This document shows, one piece after another, positions 1 through 6,174 of a stretch of 10,809 nucleotides of DNA. Position 1 is the stretch's first letter, and every line of letters starts with the position of its first letter. Made by a program: the position numbers and the translations under genes. Source of the stretch: Candidatus Pelagibacter sp. (GTDB lineage: Bacteria; Pseudomonadota; Alphaproteobacteria; Pelagibacterales; Pelagibacteraceae); contig JABMNQ010000026.1 of NCBI GenBank assembly GCA_013204495.1, positions 1 through 10,809 on the forward strand, in the 5' to 3' direction. The notes below the pieces were generated by a model. The model had not been told where the DNA came from and did no database searches. It was given only the letters and a program-made list of their open reading frames with translations.

Positions 1-43
1 ATGCTTAGATGATTTTATTTTAAAAAACACTTATATTTTTGTT

Positions 44-62
44 TATAATTTCTATTTATAAT
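44..62 (+). promoter_or_regulatory. Possible promoter of the dehydrogenase gene (two TATAAT hexamers)
   Basis: The 75-base leader ahead of the + strand gene contains two exact TATAAT hexamers, at 44-49 and 57-62, ending 26 and 13 bases before the ATG. For the first, a weak -35-like TTAAAA lies at 20-25 with an 18-base spacer. The second has no convincing -35. In DNA this AT-rich, TATAAT occurs often by chance, so the call rests mainly on position. The leader has no clear Shine-Dalgarno sequence and no GC-rich hairpin. Confidence 0.35.
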
Positions 63-75
63 GTAAAAAATTTCC

Positions 76-1140
76 ATGAAAGAATATAAAATAGCCTGCA
101 TTGCTGGTGATGGAATTGGTAAAGAAGTTGTACCTGAAGGTATTAAAATTTTAAACAGTGTCGCTGAAAAACATCAATTTAAAATTAAATTTGATGAGTA
201 TGATTTTGCTTCATGTGATTATTATAAAAAACATGGAAAAATGTTGCCAGATGATTGGAAAGATAAAATTGGAAATCATGATGCAATATTTTTTGGTGCT
301 GTTGGTATGCCTGATATTGTTCCAGACCACATATCTTTATGGGGATCACTTTTGCAGTTTAGAAGAGAATTTGATCAATACATCAACATAAGACCAGTTA
401 AATTATTTCCTGGGATTAATCCCCCTTTAGCAAATAAAAAACCAGGTGATATTGATATGTTAATTGTTAGAGAAAATACTGAAGGAGAATATTCTTCAGT
501 TGGTGGCAGAATGTATATGGGAACCGAAAGAGAAATTGCTATTCAAGAAACAATTATGTCTAGACACGGAGTTGATAGAGTTCAAAAATTTGCTTTTGAG
601 GTTGCCAAAACTAGAAAAAGAAAAAAATTAACAAATGCTACTAAGTCTAACGGTATTTCAATCACAATGCCATTTTGGGATGAGAGATTTAATGAAATGA
701 AAAAACAATACCCGGAAATTGAAACTGATCAATTTCATATTGACATTTTAGCAGCTCGTTTTGTATTAAATCCTGAATGGTTTGATGTGGTAGTTGCTTC
801 AAATTTATTTGGGGATATTTTGTCTGATCTTGGTCCAGCATGTACAGGCACAATAGGGATAGCTCCTTCTGGAAATATAAATCCAGAGAAAAAGTTCCCA
901 TCTTTATTCGAACCCGTTCATGGTTCTGCACCTGATATTGCGGGTAAAGGTGTGGCTAATCCAATTGGACAAATATGGTCTGGAGCAATGATGTTGGATC
1001 ATTTAGGAGAAAAAGAGGCAGCTCAAACAATTGTTAATTCAATAGAAAAAACACTTAGTGATCAAAAAAGTAGAACAAAAGATCTTGGTGGTGATAGCAG
1101 TACGATTGAATGCTCTAATACAGTGCAGTCTAACCTCTAA
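76..1140 (+). CDS. Tartrate/D-malate dehydrogenase-like decarboxylating dehydrogenase
   Basis: This is a 354-residue cytoplasmic member of the isocitrate/isopropylmalate dehydrogenase family, about full length. Such enzymes oxidise a 2-hydroxy acid with a metal and NAD, then decarboxylate it. The tartrate dehydrogenase/D-malate dehydrogenase (TtuC/DmlA) branch is suggested by the LWGSLLQFRREFDQYINIRP segment (88-107, substrate arginines R96 and R106), by RENTEGEYSSVGGRMY (132-147) and by ATKSNGI (188-194). Probable catalytic and metal residues are Y139, K190, D223, D247 and D251. HGSAPDIAG (282-290) carries the Asp-Ile pair typical of NAD rather than NADP use. Exact substrate (D-malate, L- or meso-tartrate, or 3-isopropylmalate) cannot be fixed from sequence. 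No leuC/leuD lies next to it, which argues mildly against leuB. It starts with ATG at 76, has no clear Shine-Dalgarno sequence, and runs against all other genes here, converging on the MFS gene. Confidence 0.9.
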   Translation: MKEYKIACIAGDGIGKEVVPEGIKILNSVAEKHQFKIKFDEYDFASCDYYKKHGKMLPDDWKDKIGNHDAIFFGAVGMPDIVPDHISLWGSLLQFRREFDQYINIRPVKLFPGINPPLANKKPGDIDMLIVRENTEGEYSSVGGRMYMGTEREIAIQETIMSRHGVDRVQKFAFEVAKTRKRKKLTNATKSNGISITMPFWDERFNEMKKQYPEIETDQFHIDILAARFVLNPEWFDVVVASNLFGDILSDLGPACTGTIGIAPSGNINPEKKFPSLFEPVHGSAPDIAGKGVANPIGQIWSGAMMLDHLGEKEAAQTIVNSIEKTLSDQKSRTKDLGGDSSTIECSNTVQSNL

Positions 1141-2435
1141 ATGCTAGTTACTTGAGTATCTTCAGTTTTTTGAGGCTCTTCAATAGACCCTACCGCAGGA
1201 CTTAATTCTATTCCAGCAGCTGTAATTGTTGAGGGCATTGCAACGAATTGGGAGTCTGGATTATCAACTACCTCTCTTATTGTAGTTCGGTACAAACCAA
1301 ACAAGCCGATTAGTAGATGAAAAAATATTATGAAAATAAAAAATCCATTTAATCCAACAATATTCATAAAAATTGAACATAAAAATGGACCACTCATTGC
1401 ACCCATACCAAAAGTAAATTGTAAACTGGCACCGGCAGCAACGAATTTTTCTTTAGGTATAAAGTCATTGGTATGAGCAAGTATTAAAGAAAACATAGGC
1501 AAACTACAAACTGAAAATAACATTAAAGATAAGTAAAACCAACCTTTGTTACTAGCAAGATCTCCAGGCAAATACATTTGGTTAGAAGCTAGAATTGCAC
1601 AGAAGGCAAAAAATGCAGAAGCGAAAGTGGAAATAATTATGACCTTTCTTCTGTCATATAAATCTGAAATTTTACCAATTGGCCATTGAGAAATAGCACC
1701 TGATATTGCAAGTAAAAATGTAACAAGAGAAATATCAAAAATTGAAAAATTCATTGATGCAGCATAAACAGCTAACAAGGTAAATAAAGCAGACTGAATA
1801 GTCCCGTAAAAAAGAGCACTAATCATTCCAAAAGGAGAAGCTTTATAAACATCCCCTAAAGACATTGCTTTAATTTTTTTAAATGTAGGCGCCTTCTTTT
1901 TTGTAAGTAAAATTGGTATTAATGCAACAGAGGTAAGAACAGATATTAAAATAAAGGGTTCAAAATCTGAAGGATTACTAAAATTTAAGAAAAACATCCC
2001 AATCCCCATCCCAGCATAAATTACAACCATATAGATAGAAAGAATACTTCCTCTATTTTTATTGCTTGCTCTATCGTTTAACCAGCTTTCTGCAACAGTA
2101 TAAATTGAAACCATACTTATTCCAGTAATGACTCTTAAAATAAACCAAATTAATGGACCAATTAATACAGAGTGTAATAAAATAATTAAAGATGCAATAG
2201 AAGCAAAGGCTGCAAAAACTCTTACATGGCCCACATTCGATATTAAAATTGGAATGATTTTTGCACCAATAAAATATCCAGTGAAATAACCAGACATCAT
2301 AAATCCTGTGGCTAACAAACTAAATTCTTCTTCTACAGCCCTAACACCAAGTAACGAACCTTGAAAGCCATAGGCCATCATTAAGCATCCCATACCTAGA
2401 AATAGTGCCCAAGAATTACTTAAAATTTTATTCAT
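1137..2435 (-). CDS. YcaD-like MFS transporter
   Basis: This is a 432-residue inner-membrane protein with about 12 hydrophobic helices in two halves, typical of the major facilitator superfamily. The YcaD-like subgroup is suggested by AESWLNDRA (115-123), followed by RGSILSIYM (128-136), near the end of the first half. A motif-A-like loop GKISDLYDRRK (254-264) opens the second half. The hydrophilic tail, with FVAMP at 397-401 and a Glu-rich end, resembles the C-terminal tails of alphaproteobacterial members of this group. The substrate is unknown. It is the last gene of the - strand run, 55 bases after the EamA transporter, and its TAG stop overlaps the stop of the convergent dehydrogenase. 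The ATG at 2435 begins right before the first helix; no clear Shine-Dalgarno sequence precedes it. A role with the nearby glutathione genes is possible only by proximity. Confidence 0.85.
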   Translation of the reverse strand: MNKILSNSWALFLGMGCLMMAYGFQGSLLGVRAVEEEFSLLATGFMMSGYFTGYFIGAKIIPILISNVGHVRVFAAFASIASLIILLHSVLIGPLIWFILRVITGISMVSIYTVAESWLNDRASNKNRGSILSIYMVVIYAGMGIGMFFLNFSNPSDFEPFILISVLTSVALIPILLTKKKAPTFKKIKAMSLGDVYKASPFGMISALFYGTIQSALFTLLAVYAASMNFSIFDISLVTFLLAISGAISQWPIGKISDLYDRRKVIIISTFASAFFAFCAILASNQMYLPGDLASNKGWFYLSLMLFSVCSLPMFSLILAHTNDFIPKEKFVAAGASLQFTFGMGAMSGPFLCSIFMNIVGLNGFFIFIIFFHLLIGLFGLYRTTIREVVDNPDSQFVAMPSTITAAGIELSPAVGSIEEPQKTEDTQVTSI

Positions 2436-2490
2436 AAAATTAGCTGTACTTATTTCCCATCTACTTACAAATCAAGTCTTAATTGTGATT

Positions 2491-3354
2491 TTATTTAGAG
2501 TTTTTTAATTTAATAAAAGAATGAATTGCTATAGCGGTTATGATTACAGCTCCGCCTTGCATAGTTTCAAGACTAGGTTGTTCTTTAACGATTAACCACA
2601 CCCAAATAGGACCTATTATAGTCTCTAAAAGAAAGAAAAGATTAACTTCGGCTGCGGGTATAAACCTTGGTGCAATAGTAACCAGCACGAACGGTATGGC
2701 AACGCACAAAATACACATTAAAGGAACTATGATTTGATCACTACCTGCTAATACAAAGTTTTCAATAAATATAAGGGCAAAAAGGGCAACGATTAATTTA
2801 CCAACGACAGCAGCAGGTATTAGATTTTTATCTTTTGCAGCTCTAATAGTAACGGCACCAACAGCTAAGCCTAAGGCCGTTATAAGACCTAAAATATCTC
2901 CAAAAAAGTTGCCTAATTGTATTGAATCATAAAAAATATACAGAGCAGCCATAAAAGTTACAAAAATAGCAATCCATGTTTTACGATCTGGTAGTTCTTT
3001 TAAGAATATAGCACCTAAAATTGCAGATAGCATGGGAGCCATTGCAATCATCACCAATGTATTAGCAACGTTAGTATTTTGTATGGAAACGACAAAGGTA
3101 ATATTGGTTACAGAAAAAGTCCCTATATAAACTAAGCCATAATAACCACTTGCAAAAAGCATTTTGAAAAAATTTAACTTGTAAATTATTAACATGCCTA
3201 AAAAAACAGTGATAAATGGAATAAGACCTCGGTAGAATACCAACCCCCATGTATCGACATTAGAAAGCCTGATGAATAAGCTATCTGGTGTAATAAACAT
3301 TACTGCAACAAAAGCTAATAAAGAACCTTTTTGTTGTTCAGTTAAATTTTTCAA
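2491..3354 (-). CDS. EamA/DMT-family transporter
   Basis: This is an inner-membrane protein with about ten hydrophobic helices arranged as two EamA repeats (roughly residues 10-140 and 149-280), typical of drug/metabolite transporters. The early Pro-Asp-Ser-Leu-Phe-Ile-Arg-Leu pattern in helix 1 is common in alphaproteobacterial members. Its substrate is unknown; family members export amino acids, cysteine pathway products, nucleosides or other small metabolites. I chose the TTG at 3354 (287 aa) because its TTGA overlaps the gshB TGA stop, and because GGAAAGG (3364-3370) lies nine bases upstream. A second TTG at 3372 would give 293 residues but would place that ribosome site inside the gene. 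Overlap with gshB suggests coupled translation, and so perhaps a role in moving a thiol or precursor. That link is inference only. Confidence 0.88.
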   Translation of the reverse strand: MKNLTEQQKGSLLAFVAVMFITPDSLFIRLSNVDTWGLVFYRGLIPFITVFLGMLIIYKLNFFKMLFASGYYGLVYIGTFSVTNITFVVSIQNTNVANTLVMIAMAPMLSAILGAIFLKELPDRKTWIAIFVTFMAALYIFYDSIQLGNFFGDILGLITALGLAVGAVTIRAAKDKNLIPAAVVGKLIVALFALIFIENFVLAGSDQIIVPLMCILCVAIPFVLVTIAPRFIPAAEVNLFFLLETIIGPIWVWLIVKEQPSLETMQGGAVIITAIAIHSFIKLKNSK

Positions 3355-4280
3355 GCTTTTAAACCTTTCCAAAAAACTTTAGCAAGATTTATATTAGTTA
3401 GATCGCAATAAGTTTTAAGACCAGTAGGAGAGGTTACATTAATATCTCCATTTAATTTTTGATCAATAAAATCAATACCAGAAAAGTAAATATCTTTTTT
3501 TTTAAGATCTTTAGCAAGTATATTTGATATCTTTTTTTCAATTTTTGTTAATTCAATTGCTATAGGGATAGCGCCCTTACTCATATTGCTTAAAAAAGAA
3601 CCCTTTTTAGGAACTCTAGAAATAGCACCGGAAACTTTACCGTTAATTATAAAAACTCTTTTATCTCCAAATTTAATTTTAGGTAAAAATTTTTGACACA
3701 TAATATGACCATGTTTTTTTATAAAATTTAAGATTAGTTTTTGATCGATCTTTTTTTCAATAAGATGAATATCATTACCACCAAAACTATGAATTGGTTT
3801 AATAATCATTTTTTTATATTTGTTAAAAAACTTATTCATTTCATGAATATCTTTAGTAAAAATAGTATCTGGCATATATTTTTGAAATATTGATGAATAT
3901 AATTTTTCTGAAATATTTCTGATAGATGTTGGGTTGTTAACAATCTTAACCTTATCTTTAATTTTATCCAAGATGTAGGTAGTTGAAATATATTCTAAAT
4001 TGAATGGTGGGTTTTGACGTATTAATAGATACTTACATTTAGATAAATCTAATGTTTGTATATTTTTGATTTTAAAGAACTTTTTATTATTATAATTAAA
4101 TTCGATATAGTAGCCTTTAGCTATCACTTTATCGTTAATTATTGATAAATCTTTAGGCTCATAGTAAAAAATTTTATATTTATTATTTTGAGCTTCTATG
4201 GCAAGAAATATACTCGTGTCACTTTTCGGGTTGAGTGATGAAGGGTGATTACCTTGAATTCCAACTATCTTAATTGTCAT
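3351..4280 (-). CDS. gshB: Glutathione synthase
   Basis: This 309-residue ATP-grasp ligase joins glycine to gamma-glutamylcysteine, the second step of glutathione synthesis, in the cytoplasm. Length matches the family (E. coli about 316). Visible motifs are RQNPPFNLEYISTTYILD (88-105), SIRNISEKLY (119-128), KPIHSFGGNDI (161-171, ATP-grasp lysine and Gly-rich loop), GDKRV (205-209), SRVP (221-224), SGIDFID (267-273) and DINVTSPTG (279-287, metal ligands). Several positions depart from the usual form: N90 and N94 where RxDPPFD is common, D279 for Glu, and no GGRGE-like loop after SNMSKGA. It is extremely Lys-rich (50 Lys, 4 Arg). The ATG at 4280 overlaps the gshA stop by 11 bases, and its own TGA is shared with the EamA gene. 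The function is well supported by motifs and by the adjacent gshA. Confidence 0.93.
   Translation of the reverse strand: MTIKIVGIQGNHPSSLNPKSDTSIFLAIEAQNNKYKIFYYEPKDLSIINDKVIAKGYYIEFNYNNKKFFKIKNIQTLDLSKCKYLLIRQNPPFNLEYISTTYILDKIKDKVKIVNNPTSIRNISEKLYSSIFQKYMPDTIFTKDIHEMNKFFNKYKKMIIKPIHSFGGNDIHLIEKKIDQKLILNFIKKHGHIMCQKFLPKIKFGDKRVFIINGKVSGAISRVPKKGSFLSNMSKGAIPIAIELTKIEKKISNILAKDLKKKDIYFSGIDFIDQKLNGDINVTSPTGLKTYCDLTNINLAKVFWKGLKA
3364..3370 (-). promoter_or_regulatory. Shine-Dalgarno site deciding the EamA transporter start
   Basis: GGAAAGG on the - strand lies nine bases before the TTG at 3354-3352, which overlaps the gshB stop as TTGA. It is one of the few good Shine-Dalgarno matches in the window, where most starts have none. 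It favours the TTG at 3354 over the TTG at 3372. Confidence 0.55.
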
Positions 4281-5565
4281 ATAAATCGTTTAAATTCTCA
4301 TTTTTAGAAAATTTATTTATCATATGATCTGCGTTCGTTGCCTTATTATCAATTAGTTTATCTAGATGGTTCAAAAATTTTGCTTCATTGTCATTTGATT
4401 TGTTCAGGATGTCACGTTTTTCAAGTCCCTTTTTAGATATGCCAAGAAGTAGAGATGACCAATAAAGTAAATCTTTACCCATTAATTCTGTATTGAAGCC
4501 TTTTTTTGGAGCCTCAAAGTAAGCATTGATAATTTTACTTTTGTCCCATTTAGAAATTAATTCATAAGCTTCATCTAAATTACCATATAAAATTCCAGTA
4601 TTAAAGGCAGGACCAGCACATAAGCAATCCCATCCGCAAGTATCCATTGATCTTAGTTCAATATATTTCTTTAGTCTATTTTCTGTAAAGATTGTGCTTA
4701 AGTGAGTTGTTAAATCATCTTCAGAAGGTAGTCTATTACTGATCTCCTTAATCTTTCCATTCATAAAGTCTAAGAAAGAATAATTATTACCAGATAAATA
4801 TTCTTTATTGTCTTGAATAAATAAAAGAGGAAAATTTATTGCAAAGTCAGTGTATTTTTCAAAGTCCATGTTGTCAAAAAAAACCTCAGGTAATCCACCT
4901 CTTGATGTTTCTTGCCAAACTTTAGATCTATAAGACATGTAGCCACTATTTTTTTTTTCAACAATGGAAGAGTTCGCAAAAAGAGCAATTGATATGGGTA
5001 CTATAGAATTTATAACTTTAAATTTTTTAATAAAATCTTCTTCTGAATTATAATCAAGGTTTATTTGAGTTCCGCAGGTTCTATACATCATATCCAAACT
5101 TAAAGGTCCACCATTAGGCATATCATTAGTCATTACTTTATATCTTTGTTTTGGATTATTTGGCACCTCGCTTAGAGTTGAAATTGGATCAAAACCAGAA
5201 CTAACAATTTTTATGTCAAATTTTTTTGTTACTTGTTGTAATTCAAATAAATAATCATGAGATTCTGTGCAAGCCTCGTGAATATTATTTAGTTTATCAC
5301 CAGATAGTTCAATTTGATTTCCTGGCTCAAGAGTAATACTTTTTCCTTGTTTTTGTAAGCCAATAATATTTTGTTTTTCCATTATAGGTTTCCAACCAAA
5401 TTCACTTAAAGCAGTGAACATTTTAAGGATAGTGGGGTAATCAACTCGTCTGTTGGTTTTTTGATTAAATAAAAATTTTTCATGCTCGATACCAATTTTA
5501 AAGTTTTTAGTATCCTTAATTCCAGTCTGGAAATATTGAATTATATGTTCTTTATGCATAATCAT
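4270..5565 (-). CDS. gshA: Glutamate-cysteine ligase, alphaproteobacterial/plant type
   Basis: This 431-residue enzyme couples glutamate and cysteine with ATP to form gamma-glutamylcysteine, the first and usually rate-limiting step of glutathione synthesis. It belongs to the GCS2-type ligases shared by alphaproteobacteria and plants, not the E. coli type. Evidence includes GIEHEKFLF (25-33), EPGNQIELSG (80-89), NIHEACTESHDYL (94-106), PNGGPLSLDMMYRTCGTQIN (150-169), VWQETSRGG (216-224) and YIELRSMDTCGWDCLCAGPA (301-320). It is slightly shorter than typical members. ATG at 5565 is used here; a second ATG two codons in (5559) is equally possible. It sits 53 bases after the HD gene and overlaps gshB by 11 bases, so gshA and gshB form one coupled pair, probably with their own promoter in the 53-base gap. 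Confidence 0.93.
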   Translation of the reverse strand: MIMHKEHIIQYFQTGIKDTKNFKIGIEHEKFLFNQKTNRRVDYPTILKMFTALSEFGWKPIMEKQNIIGLQKQGKSITLEPGNQIELSGDKLNNIHEACTESHDYLFELQQVTKKFDIKIVSSGFDPISTLSEVPNNPKQRYKVMTNDMPNGGPLSLDMMYRTCGTQINLDYNSEEDFIKKFKVINSIVPISIALFANSSIVEKKNSGYMSYRSKVWQETSRGGLPEVFFDNMDFEKYTDFAINFPLLFIQDNKEYLSGNNYSFLDFMNGKIKEISNRLPSEDDLTTHLSTIFTENRLKKYIELRSMDTCGWDCLCAGPAFNTGILYGNLDEAYELISKWDKSKIINAYFEAPKKGFNTELMGKDLLYWSSLLLGISKKGLEKRDILNKSNDNEAKFLNHLDKLIDNKATNADHMINKFSKNENLNDLYDN

Positions 5566-5587
5566 TATTTTATATATAGGGATTTAA

Positions 5588-5616
5588 ATTATATTTTAAA
5601 GTTATTAAATATTTAA
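5588..5616 (-). promoter_or_regulatory. Candidate internal promoter for gshA-gshB
   Basis: The 53-base gap ahead of gshA is the second-widest gap in the - strand run. Read on the - strand it has an exact TATAAT (5593-5588), with TTAAAT (5616-5611) 17 bases upstream as a weak -35. Transcription would start some 15 bases before the ATG. High AT content makes chance matches likely, so this is tentative. Confidence 0.3.
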
Positions 5617-5618
5617 CA

Positions 5619-6173
5619 TTATGAAGTGTAAGGTTTTCTTGAAAAAACTCTTCTTACCATAGGCTCAAAGTCTTTAAGGATTAAACTTTTATACTTAGAG
5701 TCAAATGATGCCTGATCCCAATTTTCACAAAAATTTACAGCATCAAGGTAATATTTGTGATCCTTATATTTGTCTCTTTGATTGCGATTGCCACCCAGAT
5801 GATGAGCAAAATAATACATTTGAAATTCTCCATGTTTTTCTATTATCCAATGTGTTCTATCACTTACAAAGGGCTTTAACACTGCAGCAGCGTACTCTGA
5901 ATGATTTAGGGGAGCTAATTCATCACCAATATCATGTAGTAAGGTTGCTACAACCATTTTTTCGCTAGCTTTATCATTTAAAGCTCTTGTGGCCGCTTGA
6001 AGAGAATGCTCAAGTCTTGTTATTTTATAACCTTCTAATGTGGAGTTTAAACCACCGAGAAATTTTAATATTCTATCTGCCGTACCGTCAATATACTTTT
6101 GTTCGTATTCATCTAATAAAAGATAGTCTTCTTTAGAGCCATTCTTCATTTCAGTAAAATTTACAGTTGTCAT
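5619..6173 (-). CDS. HD-domain metalloprotein, PhnZ/MIOX-like
   Basis: This is a 184-residue soluble HD-superfamily protein. Residues in positions expected for a two-metal site are H56 (RLEHSLQAA, 53-61), H80-D81 (LLHDIGDEL), H91, H114 (IIEKHGE) and D153 (NWDQASFD). The spacing H56 to H80 equals that of the PhnZ diiron oxygenase (H34 to H58), and the LEHxLQAA helix is shared. PhnZ also has a substrate-lid Tyr and Glu before that helix; here those places hold L46 and Y49. It may therefore be an oxygenase with another substrate, or a phosphohydrolase. The C-terminal FEPMVRRVF segment recalls a family of uncharacterised alphaproteobacterial HD proteins starting MTTVNF. I chose ATG 6173, one base after the purF stop; a GTG at 6194 would overlap purF. 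The substrate is unknown, and nearby purF and gshA do not settle it. Confidence 0.85.
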   Translation of the reverse strand: MTTVNFTEMKNGSKEDYLLLDEYEQKYIDGTADRILKFLGGLNSTLEGYKITRLEHSLQAATRALNDKASEKMVVATLLHDIGDELAPLNHSEYAAAVLKPFVSDRTHWIIEKHGEFQMYYFAHHLGGNRNQRDKYKDHKYYLDAVNFCENWDQASFDSKYKSLILKDFEPMVRRVFSRKPYTS

Positions 6174-6174
6174 T

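Noticed and set aside
158..391. 77-codon + strand open frame in another frame of the dehydrogenase
   Set aside because: It overlaps conserved catalytic-domain sequence and has no recognisable content.
689..931. 80-codon open frame on the - strand inside the dehydrogenase
   Set aside because: It is antisense to a well-conserved gene, and its composition follows that gene's reversed codons; no recognisable domain.
76..1140. Reading the dehydrogenase as leuB (3-isopropylmalate dehydrogenase)
   Set aside because: The LWGSLLQFRREFDQY and GEYSSVGGRMY segments fit the tartrate/D-malate branch better, and no leucine genes are adjacent; not fully excluded.
2436..2490. Possible promoter in the gap before the MFS gene (TTGATT, 17 bases, TAAGTA)
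   Set aside because: The -10 match is poor, and such matches are expected by chance at this base composition.
2540..2737. 65-codon + strand open frame antisense to the EamA transporter
   Set aside because: Shadow of a membrane protein gene; no start signal and no family resemblance.
3351..5565. A defence system or other new multi-gene system around the HD protein
   Set aside because: The neighbours are housekeeping glutathione and purine genes; no nuclease, cyclase, toxin or phage-like gene is present to support it.
5705..5968. 87-codon + strand open frame antisense to the HD gene
   Set aside because: The HD gene has conserved metal ligands over the whole interval; the antisense frame shows no motif.
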